Under the pieces are notes generated by a model. The model had not been told where the DNA came from, did no database searches, and saw only the letters and a program-made list of their open reading frames with translations. A DNA stretch of 64,000 nt from Chrysomallon squamiferum (taxonomy: Eukaryota; Mollusca; Gastropoda; Neomphalida; Peltospiridae), in contig CM022665.1 of the NCBI GenBank assembly GCA_012295275.1, positions 34,466,022-34,530,021 of the forward strand, read 5' to 3'. Position 1 is the first letter of the stretch; each line of letters starts with the position of its first letter. This document shows positions 23,701-35,594 of the stretch, one piece after another. The position numbers and the translations under genes are program-made.

Positions 23701-26700
23701 AATTAAAATAATTAAATAACACATATTTAGATTATGTTTTGAGATTTATAAGTTTACTGTAAAACTGCACTGGTTTTATACATTTTATTTTAAACACAAA
23801 ATAACAATTATGTTCTTCCTTTAAAACTGTATCTTCATTGTGTTTTGATTTTAAATACAAAATAAAAATGTAAAATTAATTTAAAATTATTACTTGTTAT
23901 GATGCCTTTTTTATGTGCTTGCTCCCCTTAAGTTTAGAACCTGGCTATGCCCATGATACAGGATAGTCTTATCTAGTAATAGTAATGCCATACTTGCTGA
24001 TATGGATCTACCATAATAATCTGTGCAAATAATTAGATTCCAGGACCAGTAACTTAAAATTTAATTATCAGTTGGATGTCAAATAAATTGGAAAGACTAA
24101 CATTATTTCTAACTCATTTTGCTGTACCTTTCTGGAATGAATCATCCAGATTATGTAACACTTTGCTTCTTTGTTCATCATATGTTGAATCATTAAAGTT
24201 GTGCTGCACTGGTGCATTTCTCTTTGCAAGTCGTTCCTTTCTCTTCTCTCCTCTTTCACGTTCTCTGTCTGCTTGTTTAGCAATCCATTCTTTAAGTCTA
24301 GTGAAATAAAACAAGAAATTAGTATCATTTAAATCCTTTTATTCAAAGCAATATAAGGTATTCCATATATAAATAATAGTTAATAATATTACGAACTTCA
24401 TGTTCTATAAGGAAAAAAACAAAAAAAGAACAGTAACAACAAAACATTCCTGACTTGGACAAATCTACATCATAAATAGTTGTTTTATATATATATATAT
24501 ATACGCACACACAAACACACACACTACAGACATATACATACTTTTTTTCATTGTTAACATCTCTCATCCGTCTTCCACTGAGATCACGACATGCTTCCCT
24601 GCTGGTTGTTTTCTCAATTTGTGCTCCAATTGCTCGCAGCATTGACCCAAACCCTATATCAGTAAATAATAACAATAATTTCATATTTGTGAATTTTAAA
24701 ATTTTGTGATCAGACATGATATTCTCTGCATTCTGCTTAATAAATGTAAAGAAATTATAAATAATTCACTTTTACAGCAAAATAAACTTACTGACCATAA
24801 CCATTTTTGATTTGTTTTTTTAATGTGTTAACAGTTTCCTTGAAGCTAAAGTTTGGGAAATTGTTAAATGAAACATACTAGACCTACAACATATTGTAAT
24901 GACTGAGAGATTGTTCAATGAAACTATCACAGCTACAATTGATGACAGTGACTTACAAATGGTGCTACAGTTGCTAACCATAAAGGTCATGGCTACTCTG
25001 TGAAAAAACTTTATCATTACTGTAAATACTTCACAATCATAAAAATGATATATGGAATGTTCACTTAATGCTGCATTCCTTGAAACTTACCTCCTTTGCC
25101 TCCAAGAACTTTCGGGATGACATGATATGCATGTCCATGTTCTAAAACACTATCTATAGACACTAATTTTCCATTGCAGATCACAAAGACATCTTCTGCA
25201 AAACTACCCTTAAAAATAAAAAACAAATAATAAATTTTAAATATTAAAATATGAATTTAAATAACTTGACTCATAAAAACTGCAATTATACAGAGACATT
25301 ATTTTTATATTGGAAAATACTAGCCTTATAAAGTTATAGTGAAAAATAAAATATAATTTAATTCCCCCCAACCACAGTTTAATCTAATCAGTGAATCAGC
25401 AAGTTACTTCTTCTTGTGTTATGTAGTTGTAAAAACAAGTTTTTAATTTTTTTTAAATAAATGAATAATATAACTAAATTGATTGCAAGTAGGTATATTC
25501 CTAAATTATAAATTTAAAAAATAAAATAAATTATACTACAAATCCCTGATTTCACCATTATTCACTGTTTCTAGGAAACATTCTAAAGATAGAATTTTAA
25601 TAATACTTTGTTACTACTAGGCCAACTTTTAAAACAGCTATCTTATAACACTGTTTCATCTATAAATTTCAGTTCGGTTTTGCCTTGATGCATCTTGCAT
25701 TTCCTGTCTTATTCATGTTATTGTTACATGACACTGGATTGTTCACTTCAAAACTAGTAGCAACACTGGTAAACACCGGTATTCATGTTTTGATATTTTA
25801 AAAAATATTGATAAATGACACAAGCATACTAGTTGAAAATACTGAAGAGAATGCTGTTCGATTATATTTCTGTTGAGAATATGGCCAACTTGCAAGACTA
25901 TTCTTAAAACTGACTTAGGTTTGTAACATCTGTAATGAATGAGATTTTTACATTATTTCAATTCTTGGCTAATTTATGCACTTAGAGAGGAATTATATTT
26001 TCCTGGATAATCCATTATGATATCTCAATAGTACACCACTATTTTCTGTCCCCTGAAGCTTTATGAAGACAGACTTTCACATCTGAATTGTTCTTAAATA
26101 TCTAGATTTCACACACACACACAAATAAAAAAATTATATTGATTTACTATGTCCAACTAAACAGCATCTTATGCATATGGACCAGGGATATGTGTATGTA
26201 TACATAAATACAAAATATCCTTCAAATAAAAAAAATCATTTTAACGAAAAATTTCAATCCCTTTTTAATGCTGAACATCTGAAAGAGATATAATTTATAT
26301 TATATAACATTAACTCTTTCCCGTCACATTCTTGATTGTAGTAGAGACTCGGCGGGTCTCTTGTAAACATAGTTGTTAACATTCACACTGATTATGAAAA
26401 TACTAGAATAACAGAGAAACAACTGAACATGCTCAATATATTTCCAACTGGTGATACTAATTAAGTTATTACTTAAATAACAAAACAAAAATGAAAATAT
26501 TGAATTTATTTACAAACGATATTAATATTATTATGAAACACAATTTGCTCAGTTATAAAATTTGAAACATGGTTCTATCATCTATGACTTAGTTATTATT
26601 ATTATTATTATTATTATATAAATTTGAATGCAGAAGGGTTAATACAAAAAAGGAAACATAAAAAATTGTCTAATAAAATTATAAATGATGGGACGCAAAT

Positions 26701-26893
26701 GTTACGTCACTGCATAGCGTCATCAACTTATTCTAATTTACCTGATCATCGAATGCCGGAATGGTTACTACTTTTATTAAACTGAATGACTTACCAGATA
26801 AGTTGAAAAGATATCACGTAAACTGCAATTCATTTCATCAAAACAAAATGTTTTCGAACTTGACTTAACGTGAAATAAAACTAAAATACTCAT
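20718..26893 (-). CDS. SDE2: SDE2, replication-stress and splicing factor, seven exons
   Basis: Exons in transcript order: 26893-26795, 25208-25091, 24653-24542, 24297-24128, 22892-22760, 22022-about 21488, 20948-20718. They give 1398 bases, 465 residues; human SDE2 has about 450. All phases agree. Exons 1-2 form the N-terminal ubiquitin-like fold, ending in the GGKGG cleavage site that spans the exon 2/3 border. Known family behaviour: deubiquitinases cut there and the C-terminal part acts in replication-fork protection and pre-mRNA splicing. [16 protein letters not shown] and CRDLSGRR are near-identical to human. Exon 4 is a charged helix, exons 5-6 join in a WLG motif as in human, and exon 6 is acidic and Ser/Thr-rich. 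Exon 7 carries the SAP-like domain with [17 protein letters not shown]. The donor of exon 6 is the least certain border (GAAATG|GTACAA chosen for phase). Confidence 0.93.
23344..23955. mobile_element. non-autonomous DNA transposon, hAT-like, in SDE2 intron
   Basis: Ends CAGTGGTGTAGCTAGG (23344) and, in inverse, CATGGGCATAGCCAGG (ending 23955). They are flanked by near-identical 8-base direct repeats, GTACAGGA (23336-23343) and ATACAGGA (23956-23963). An 8-base duplication is typical of the hAT superfamily. The interior holds TCA/ATC microsatellites and no transposase. Confidence 0.65.
26310..26642. mobile_element. piggyBac-like MITE candidate in SDE2 intron 1
   Basis: Both ends carry TTAA, the piggyBac target site: left TTAACTCTTTCCCG, right (inverse) TTAACCCTTCTGC. 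Length 333 bases, no coding capacity, internal hairpin GAGACTCGGCGGGTCTC near 26344 and a TTA microsatellite near the right end. The terminal repeat is short, so the class is tentative. Confidence 0.45.
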
Positions 26894-26998
26894 TTTGCTC
26901 GTAAGATGTTCAGGAAAAAACTCAAGTACTATGTCAAGAATCGGGATGCTTTCTTTTGTGTTTTTTACCTCCCCCCCCCGCTTTTTTTTCTTTCGGAA

Positions 26999-27020
26999 AC
27001 GGAAATCATAACCGGAAATT
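26999..27020 (+). promoter_or_regulatory. shared upstream motif with ETS-like core, SDE2 promoter
   Basis: ACGGAAATCATAACCGGAAA lies about 106 bases upstream of the SDE2 start codon (26893, minus strand), so it is inverted relative to the gene. It matches the strings upstream of ADAM copy 1 and the ADAM pseudogene in both GGAA cores and nearly in spacing. Confidence 0.5.
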
Positions 27021-29236
27021 CGTACAACCTATGACTTAGGATTTTGCTAAAATGAAGCCAGCGAACATTTCCAGCGAACATTTCCAGCGAAAGTGAGAAC
27101 AGTTAAGTCAAAGCGTTATCGGTTGGTTAATGCAAACAAATTATCATAGGAGATAACTCTATAACCAAGTATTTGCTATTGTTTTTCTTTTTCAGTTCCA
27201 GCATTAATATGTAATAACCAGGAGGCGTATCTACCCCGAATAAAAAATAATTAGTGAAAGTTTTTTTTTTTTTTTTTTTTTATAAATAACAGTAATTTTG
27301 GAACGACTGAAAACTTTGGTGTGCAAAGTCATTTATTTGTTTTCGACACATGTTTTGTGATGCAAAAAGATACTGACTGCAGAACTAAGGTTGTTTTTTT
27401 GCTGAACTTTATTTACTGTCAATCAATTATTTATTATTATTATGTTTTATCTTTCCATTTTTTAAAAATTTATTGAATAACTATGACTCAGTTAGGGGGC
27501 ATTCTTATTTAATAAAGGATTTAGAGATTTCATTTTTGGTATATATATATATATATATAAAGACTCCAAGTTAAGAGTAAGTGGAATACTGGACAAAATG
27601 CAGATAGTCATTTCAAGAATTTTAGTTTCAGTGAAGGTAAAAATGTCAAAAAACGTTCTGTTTGGAAATCTGTTGAAGTTTATTAGATTTCCACTAGAGT
27701 TTGTGCATGAAATAGTTGAAATAAATAAATAAATTAGAATTTGTCATGCATTTTGTGCAAATCATAGTTATGTCTTAGATTTAACTTAATTCTACATTTT
27801 TTTTTTTTTTAAAAGACCCCCTTTGTGGTCTTTCCTAGAAAATAAAAGCTGAGATCATATCTTGGTCAGGATCAGTTTTGCACCATACAGGAGCATGTGG
27901 GGAACTATCAGCAGGACAGTTATATGGATCCAGTTGACTTACGTAACTATAAGTTTTTACGTCTCTGTTTAAGTAACTGAAAGGTAGTTTAAGTAACTGA
28001 AGATATAAATATTGTACTGAAGTGTTACAGCCATTAGCTGGAGGATAGCTGGTCATCTTATATCAGACCGATCAAAGTAAACTGTAGGTTATTATCTTTA
28101 AAACAGTGGGTGAGAAAAGGAGGGAATCTGAGTTCAACATAGATACTACAGCAGTAGTAGTAACATGTGACCTGTAATTAACACAGTTGTCATGTAACTA
28201 AATTAGAACTCTGCAACGGGCATAACTCTTTCTCCAAAATAGCACTACCTATGCACACAGATCTCTCTGAAGTGGGTAGATAACAGGGATCCGGTCATAT
28301 ATGTATTTATATTTAGTCAATCTTAAATCACCAGAAACACAAGTTTAGATTTACAAAGCTTACACAGCCAATTACAAACAGTGTTATGCCACAAAATTAC
28401 TCTCACCACATAAATGAACATATGGGGGATATTAAATATATTTATTCCTCAAAGTAAAATAGCACACCTCAATATGTATTTGAAGATGTAAAGTAAATCA
28501 AAATAATGTACTGCTTAGCGGGACGCTTACGTGATAATCAGTTAATACTACTGCTGTGGTATCTATGTTGAACTCAGATTCCCTCCTTATCTCACCCACT
28601 GTTTTAAAGATAATAACCTACAGTTTACTTTGATCGGTCTGATTTCAGATTACCAGCTATCCTCCAGCTAATGGTTATAACACTTCAGTACAATATGACA
28701 AGCATCTATCAAATCTTAGCAAGTTTGCTCTTAAGATTTTATTCAGTGTGATAATTAATAACCAACAATTGATGTCTGGCCTCTACTAATGTTGTTAAAT
28801 AATATCACAAATTTGCAATAAAAGTAAATAAATACCAGTTCTATAATAAAAACAACTGAAGAAAAAAAGAGAAAGCAATAGGACCCATTTTGTAATAAAA
28901 TTTGACATCCATTTAGTGATATGTAGTAATATATTAAGGTATGTAAAAGAACATGGTATTTGACGCATTGGAGTGGAATTTAGATCATCTGATAAACCTG
29001 GTTTCTATGATCAAATGTCAGTGGACCTGATTACTGATGTAACACAACAAAGTAAAGGTCTCTCATACACAAATACCTCAGAACTGGATACCCAGTAATT
29101 TAGAAGTTATGTCATGTCACTAAACTGTGCTACCAGACTAAACACTTTTCACCCTGAATCACTGCACTTTGTACCTCATGCATTGGCTTCTCATGGATAA
29201 AATATTCTTCACTGCTATTGTCCTTCATTTTAACAG
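27021..29236. other. intergenic region upstream of SDE2
   Basis: No gene seen. Holds a short direct repeat (AACATTTCCAGCGAA twice, near 27063-27091), poly(T) near 27260 and 27800, a (TA)n run near 27541-27559, a small hairpin at about 27814-27834 (AAAGACC/GGTCTTT) and the foldback element at 28009-28696. Confidence 0.55.
28009..28696. mobile_element. foldback-type element with arms of about 150 bases
   Basis: The left arm 28009-28160 and right arm 28546-28696 are inverted copies of each other with few mismatches. Both begin ATATTGTACTGAAGTGTTA from the outside. The 385-base spacer is non-coding. The arms are much longer than usual Tc1/mariner ends, fitting a foldback or long-TIR MITE. No clear target-site duplication. 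Confidence 0.8.
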
Positions 29237-29525
29237 GTCAGCGGGCGTGTCCGTCGCAGAAGAGAGTTTTGGGTAGGGAAAAGAATGGGTTCTCGCCATG
29301 ATTGCAGGACACAAGGGAGTGTCCAGCATATCGGATCGTGACGAGTCGGTACCGATGTTTCGCAGCCGCAATTCGCCCCCTGTGGTCTCCGGCACAATCT
29401 CTCAGCCATCACCGGGTCCGTGTTGTTTGCCGTCCTGGTTGTTCTGCTCTTGGCTGCTGTTGTTGTTTCTTTTTGGCTGCTTCCTTCTGGTCCACGTAGT
29501 CCAAACCTGTTATTTGTTTTTATGT
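29237..29525. repeat. GC-rich unclassified segment beside the LINE
   Basis: Much richer in G+C than its surroundings, and ending at the poly(T) that marks the LINE 3' end. On the minus strand it is rich in AACAACAACAGCAGCC-like words, resembling the 5' region of the neighbouring LINE. It may be the 5' UTR remnant of another retrotransposon copy. Open frames here (29230-29412, 29298-29609) have no recognised domain. Confidence 0.35.
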
Positions 29526-29968
29526 TTTTTTTTTTTTTTTTGCCAATGGTCTTTTTATTGTTTTAAAAGATACTATAAACACCTGCAACTAAAACAAATA
29601 AGAACATAAATGTAGTTAACTTATTTACATTTTATTTTATTTTAATTTAAAAGATGTTATAAATCCTGCAGCTAGGACTAAGAATGGGGAAAAAAAAAAA
29701 AAAAAAAAACATAACCGGGTTAATATTGTCTGAAAGTGGGTACGTATAGTACGTTTATCCTTGTTTTTAATTATTAATTTAACTGACCATTCAAACTGAT
29801 TCGTCAATCAGCCGATCCATCCGTAGATCCATCAGCTGTTCAACCAATCAATCCGCAAGTCAATAGATTTATATAATTGTTGTTTGTTTTCGTGTCAAAA
29901 AAAAAAAAAAAAAAAAGTTTAAAGTTTGTGTTTTGTGTTGAGAATGTAATTTGTTACTACAGCGAGGA

Positions 29969-30905
29969 CTAACTCTCTCTGTCTTTCATGTTTGGTGCCA
30001 GGATGTGTTGGAGCGTGAACTCGATTTTTAGTTCCTCCAATGTATTGCGTAGTGCTTGTCTTTCCTTGGCAAAATTTGGACAGTGAAACAAGTAGTGTTT
30101 CATGGTTTCTGAGAGTCCACAACTGCAGTTGGGTGATGTGGTGATGTTATGTTTGTATCGAATTGCGTTTAGATTGGTTGAGTAACCAATTCTGGCTTTG
30201 GTGAGATTGTTGTTGTGTAGTTTGTTGGCGAGTGGTTTGATGTTTAAGTGCCATTTGTTTTTGGTGTTGTTCCATTCGTTTTGCCATTGTTTGTCGTAAT
30301 GTTTGGCAGCGATGGAGAAAATTTCGTTTATTCCATAATGTATGTCTTTGCAGATGACTACGTCTTTAATGCTGAGTGACTCTTTGGCGTAATGGTCGAT
30401 AAGTTCGTTGCCGATGATGCCGACGTGTGCTGGGAGCCACTCGATGGTTAGTTCTTTCTTGTTGTGTTGCATTTCCTCGTGTAGTTGTTGTATTTTGCTG
30501 AGCAGGTCTGGTCTGCTGGAACTTCCGGATTGTATTGAGATCACGGAACTTAGACTGTCCGAGAATATGACTGAGTGTTTGTTGTTGTTGTGTTTTACCC
30601 ACAGCATGGCTCTGATTATGGCGACCAATTCGGCCGTATATACCGAAAGGTGATTTCTGATACGGCCGAATTGTGGGTTTGTTTGTGTGATCTTGGGCTA
30701 TGAAGGCGAATCCTACTCTCCCGTTGTCTGGGTTTTTGGATCTGTCAGTGTAGATGTGCGTGTGTTGTTTGTAGTGGTCGTTTGCTGCTGCCAAAAAAAT
30801 GGCTTTTTTGAACGGTGGGATCTCTGTTTTGTCAGTTTCTCTTTTGATCAGGAAAGGTGTATTTATTGCTGGTTTTGTTTCTTTGTGGTATGCCGGCAGT
30901 GGCAT
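29969..30905 (-). pseudogene. LINE RNase H domain and C-terminal zinc region, frameshifted
   Basis: The domain starts with HIYTDRSKNPDNG (consensus YTDGSK, so one Gly is Arg). It then shifts frame to the stretch ELVAIIRAMLWVKHNN ... IFSDSLSSV ... WLPAHVGIIGNELID, which carries the Glu, Asp and His/Asp catalytic positions of RNase H1. A CSCGLSETMKHYLFHCPNF motif follows, the usual Cys/His end of this LINE group. At least one frameshift, near 30640, separates the halves. Confidence 0.85.
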
Positions 30906-30978
30906 CTCCCCTATTCCTGTTTCCCTTTCGATTTCGCTAGCTGTTGTCGGGAAATTCGATAGTAGTAGATTATGCGAT

Positions 30979-32763
30979 TTAAAGAGTTGTCCTATCCTTT
31001 GTTGGTCGGGGACCAGATCCTTGACCGAGTGTGTGTATTTTCAGGTTGTATTTTAGTAACTGCAGTTTTCTTCTGTATTTTAATGGTTGGATGCTGTATT
31101 CTGACAGGAGGCTGTCGGATGGTGTTGTGTTTGGCAGGAGGCCGATCACTCTGAGGGCGCTGGATTGAATTATGTCTAGTTTTTTAAAATAGAGTTTGGG
31201 AGCATTCGAGTAAGCCGTGGCTCCGTAGTCGAGCTTGGAGAGAATACACGCTTTGTATATCAAAATCAGCCTTGACTCGTTTGCTCCCCAACTGGTTCCG
31301 GAAATTAACTTTAGAAGATTGATTGTTTTTTTGCAGGATGCAATTATGTTGTGTATGTGGCATCGGAAGTTGAGTTGACTGTCGAATGTCACACCTAGAA
31401 ATTTGAATGTCTTTGTTTGTGTTATGACGTTGTTGTCGATGATGAGTGTGATCTTGCTGTTGTCTGATTTCTTGTTGAAAAGGAGGCATGTCGTTTTCGA
31501 AAGAGAAATCTTTATGCCCCATTTCAACGCCCAATCGTTAATGTTGTTTAAGTCTTTTTGTATTTGTTTCTGTATTGCTGCGTTCGATCTCCATGCCCGC
31601 CAGAAGGCGCAGTCGTCTGCAAAGAGTGCTGTATTTATTGGTTCCTTTGGTGGATTTCTGGCGTTGTCTTGTTTGTCGAGTGCTGTGACGATGTCGTTGA
31701 TGTAGATGTTGAAGAGTGTTGGCGAGATCACGGATCCTTGGGGGATGCCGTTTTCGATTGTCGTTTTCTCTGAGGTGTGACCGTTTACTTTGACTGCTAT
31801 GGTTCTGTTGTTAATAAAGTCTTTGATAAAGTTGAACATGTTGCCTTTGATGTTGTTGTTGATTAATTTAACGAGCAGTCCTTCCCTCCATACCATGTCG
31901 AATGCTTTTTCAATGTCTAAAAAAACTGCTATGACTTTTTTTGATTTTCGAAAAGATTGATTAATTGATGTTTGCAGGCGTGTGATCTGGTCGTTTGTGC
32001 TGTGTTTCTTCCTGAAGCCGCTTTGAAATTTGCTGATTAAATTGTTGTCGTTTAAATGCTGGTTCAGGCGTGTGTTGATCATTGTTTCCAATGTTTTACA
32101 CATGTGTGACTTCAGCGTGATCGGCCTGTAGCTGTTGGGTAGTGAGTGATCTTTGTGTGGTTTGGGCAAGCTGAAACACTCGGCGTGTTTCCAGTTTGTT
32201 GGAATCTTGCCTGTGGTCCATATTGTGTTGTAAAGATCGAGTATGACGAATAGTGTTTTGTCTGGTAGGTGTTGTAATATTGTGTAGCTTATTTTATCTG
32301 GCCCCGTGGCTGTACTTTTCTTGTTTTGAGTGCATGTTTTAGTTCGCTGATGTTGAATAGTTGATTGTATTTCCTGTTTTCTGTGTCTGCGGAGTGTTCG
32401 CCGATTGCTTGGTTGTCCAGTGGTTTCTTTACGAATTTCAATGGGAAGTTTGAGTTGCTGCTGGACTTGGCGAAGCTTCGGCTGAGTAGATCCGCTTTTT
32501 GCTTGTCGGTGAATGCGATGTTGTTTTTGCCGAGTGTTGATTCTGTGGGGTTTTTTGCCTTGGATGTTTTTTATTTTGGCCCACATGTCTTTGACTGATG
32601 TTTTGTGGTCGATGTTGTTGCAAAAAGGTTCCCAGTGTTCTTGTTTTGCGGTGAAAATAAAGTTGGAAACTTCTTTTTTTGCTATTTTGTATTTTTCGTG
32701 TGTGGAATGATTTCTGTCTTTTTTGTATTGTCTTCTGTATTTGTTTCTCTCTTTGCATTCCTA
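30979..32763 (-). pseudogene. LINE reverse transcriptase, frameshifted
   Basis: The core is readable from ATGPDKISY through YRPITL, GFRKKHST, VFLDIEKAFD, GIPQGSVISPTLFNIYIND and the catalytic FADD box (about 31612-31623). The linker upstream of the core needs another frame (the charged stretch around 32590-32750), and part of the 32300-32550 segment reads better in a second frame. Several frameshifts are therefore present. Downstream the frame also shifts before the RNase H domain. Confidence 0.88.
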
Positions 32764-32850
32764 GTAATTCATCTCCGTGGCCTGTTGAGTGAAGGCCTTT
32801 AGCGTTCCATTGAAGAACGGAGAGGCCTGTGTTCTTGGTGTGCTTATCGT
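32764..32850 (-). pseudogene. LINE endonuclease stump (internal deletion)
   Basis: Reads SVLQWNAKGLHSTGHGDELL, which matches the first strand of an APE-type LINE endonuclease (consensus LQWNxxGL). It then passes directly, out of frame, into the linker that precedes the reverse transcriptase. The remaining endonuclease, normally about 200 residues, is absent, so this copy carries an internal deletion. Confidence 0.7.
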
Positions 32851-32870
32851 GAAGAGTTTGTAAATGGTTG

Positions 32871-34341
32871 TTACTGTTTGTTTTGTTTTGTGTTTGTGGA
32901 ATTTCTCCTGTCTGTGTGTAGTTTTAGTCTTTTGTCGTTTGTGTGTATTTTGAAGCCCAAGCTGTCTTCAATTATCTGGGCTACTGTCTGCTCCAAATTG
33001 GCGTCGTCATTGCCGTTTCCTTGATTGGTTCTGATGTTTTGAAGCTCTGTCAAGAGGCAGACAATAATTTTATGGATTTTTGCGATCCTGACCTCCTTGT
33101 CCAGATTGTCTGTCGGTTTGTTGTTGTGTTGGTCCATTTTTTCCATGATGGTTTTGGTTTTTTGTTCCATTTTCTGGCATTTTTTGTTGATATTTTGTAA
33201 GATTTTGTTGTCTCTCCTGTTTTGTTCAAAGTTGTTGTTTGCTTTTATTTTGGTTGGGCACATCTTGTAGTGTGATTCGTGTGGCCCCTGGCAATTTGCG
33301 CATTTTGCCAGAGACCGGCATAGGCCTGAGTTTCTGTGGTGATTTCCACCGCAGAAACTACACGTTAAATGTTTCGGGTTGTGTCTGTGGGTGCACTGGT
33401 TTGTGATGTGCCCCCATGTCTGACAGTGGCCGCACTTGGGCAACTGCGGCCTCATTTCTGCCAGTGTATATTTGTAGCCATCAATGGTGATCGTTGTGTT
33501 CGTTAATTTGCTGTTAAACGTCAGTGTGGTCCAGTAATTTGGATTTTTCCACATTTCCACACCGACTAGTGTTGAATTTGTTTGTTGTACTAGTTCTTTG
33601 TTGAACATTTCAAAGAAATCTAGTTTGTTTGCATAGGGGTAATAAAAACCCAAATCTTTTTAAATGTATTTATATATTGTTGTATCTTTTGCTTTTGTTG
33701 TTTGTTTAGGTTGATGTTGTTGTTGTTTCGTAATTGGTAGTTGTTTTGGCTGCTGTTGTGTCAGCAGTGTTTTTCTGGGTTGTGGTGTGGGTGTTTTTTT
33801 CTGTGTCTGTTTTGTGTCAGGGATTATTTTTGGTAAAACCCTGACAACAAATGTTTCGTCCCAGATGGTAATGTTGGGACCGATTGTTTTAAGTGTTTTT
33901 GTATCTACTTCGAAGTAGATTTCTTTTCCGTTTTTATTATTGTTCACTTTTGTTGTTTTGTCAATAATGTGTATTTGTGCTTCTAGTATGTAGCACAACT
34001 TTTTGTCGATGGTTGAATGTGGTTTTTTTGTGTGTATTGCGATGGTGGTTCGGCTGTGGGTGTGTTTTGTTCTTTTTCTTTTAATTATTTTCCAAGCGTT
34101 TTGTTCGCTTTCGTCTTCCGTGTTTGTTTCCCGTAGCCTTGCCAAAATGTGTAGATTTCTGTTGATAATTTTTTGTTCTTCTGTTACTTCTGTGTCCGAA
34201 TGTGTGTATTGGACTGTGTTGTCGTTTTTTTTCTTTTGTTTTCTGTTGTATGCTCCTGTCCCTGGGTCGTTTTGGAACTCTAGTTTCCATATCTGAATTA
34301 TCTGTTCCTGGGCTGTAAATTTTCGTGTTTTTTGTTGCCAT
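32871..34341 (-). pseudogene. LINE ORF1 (zinc-knuckle protein), interrupted
   Basis: Starts at ATG 34341, shifts frame between about 34150 and 34100, carries an in-frame stop at 33660-33662, and ends at about 32871. The last part has three CCHC-type knuckles (starting CGHCQTWGHITNQC, CSFCGGNHH and CANCQGPHESH), typical of the nucleic-acid chaperone encoded by I/Jockey ORF1. The middle is Gln/Thr/Pro-rich. Confidence 0.82.
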
Positions 34342-34388
34342 GTTTGTTGTGTAAATGTATGGGTTGTTGTTGTTTTGTTGTTATATTT

Positions 34389-35594
34389 TTTTTTTTTTTT
34401 TTTTTTTTAAATACTTCGATTTTAAAAATATACTTGGATTTTTTAAATATATAGACAATTCTATATTAATTCAAAAAAACTAAAGCTAACGCAACTCACT
34501 TTCAGATCGAGATAAAGATAAGATATATCGGTTATTTAAGATACCGGAAAGTAAAAGACAAAAGAGGAACAAACAGTAAAAAAGAAAAAAGAAAAGTAAT
34601 AAAAGTAACAATAATACAAAAGCCTACAAATAATATAAATAAGAATTTAACTAAGTGGTTTATATAGTCCATTTATAGTACATCCCTAACAGTTAAGACT
34701 TGGGTTCTTAAACAAATTTTTATAATAATAAAGCTTGTGTCTTCAGATTCTGCTCTCTACTAGCGAAGTATATAACATTAATATTTTGAATTTGATTTTC
34801 AATTGCTAGACAACGTTATAATACACTATTTTCAAATAGGAAGATATTTAAACTTATGTAAAATGCTTTGATTTTTTTTTTTTTTTTTTTATCTGGATTT
34901 TTATTGTTAACAGATGTCTACTGTCTTCTGGTTTTAATAACCAGTCTTGAAAACGAATGACTATAATCAGAAAATAAGATAAATTTGCTTGACATGGCAG
35001 AAGTAAAATATATCTGATACTGTTAATGTAAACAAATGAGAAATGGTGATTAATATTTCAAAATTTACTATTCAGCATTAATCAACTCTGCAGGTGTTTA
35101 AAAGAGTAAATGATCAATAGGAAACAAAAATACAAATTGTAAAACTGAGATTAATTATAAAGTATTGAACTTGAGAAGAATATAGTGGAATAATCAGATA
35201 TTTTAAATTTGATTTTCCTGCAACGCAGCTACTGAGCTAGCGAACATGTCCGATGCGGAATATGTAACAAACACCATATTTTTAAAACAAATTGCATTAT
35301 ATATCGAAATTATTAAAAAAAAAATGCTGTAGTTTTGAAACACATGTTTTATTTTATAATGAAAGTGAATATGTTTTATATCTTAGAAGTTTAAACTGTT
35401 ATTGAAACTGGGAACTATTTGTTTGAAAGAACTGATGTGCGATAAACTGTTCGCCTGGTGATATCGTTCACGGATTTCACAGCGGCTGGAATTGTTCGCT
35501 GCCTTTATTTCAATTACGGATTTCGACATAAAAGTGACGTTGGCGTTATTTTCAAATATTGAAGGATTATATTAAATAAAACCACAGATGAATA
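34389..35594. other. intergenic region and 5' flank of ADAM copy 2
   Basis: Starts with a poly(T) tract at the LINE 5' side (34389-34408) and has a second one near 34872. The last 100 bases (ATTTCxxxxATAAAAGTGACGTTGGCGTTATTTTCAAATATT) match the flank of ADAM copy 1. This indicates that promoter and coding region were duplicated together. No gene otherwise. Confidence 0.6.

Larger units (their letters stand above)
29527..34388 (-). mobile_element. I/Jockey-type non-LTR retrotransposon, defective
   Basis: Minus-strand order: ORF1 with zinc knuckles, a stump of the endonuclease domain, reverse transcriptase, RNase H, an untranslated tail, and a poly(A) seen as poly(T) at about 29527-29543. RNase H after the reverse transcriptase, with a three-knuckle ORF1 protein, fits the I/Jockey group. 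Frameshifts and stops in both ORFs show it is inactive. About 4.9 kb remain, and most of the endonuclease is missing. Two further homopolymer tracts (A-runs near 29692 and 29897) lie in the tail. No clear target-site duplication was found. Confidence 0.85.

Noticed and set aside
23387..23719. Open frame of 110 codons with a poly-Ile stretch
   Set aside because: It lies inside a hAT-like non-autonomous element and the Ile run is a translated ATC/ATT microsatellite.
30408..31154. Several plus-strand frames over the LINE
   Set aside because: Shadows of the minus-strand reverse transcriptase and RNase H coding sequence; low-complexity Val/Cys/Leu content.
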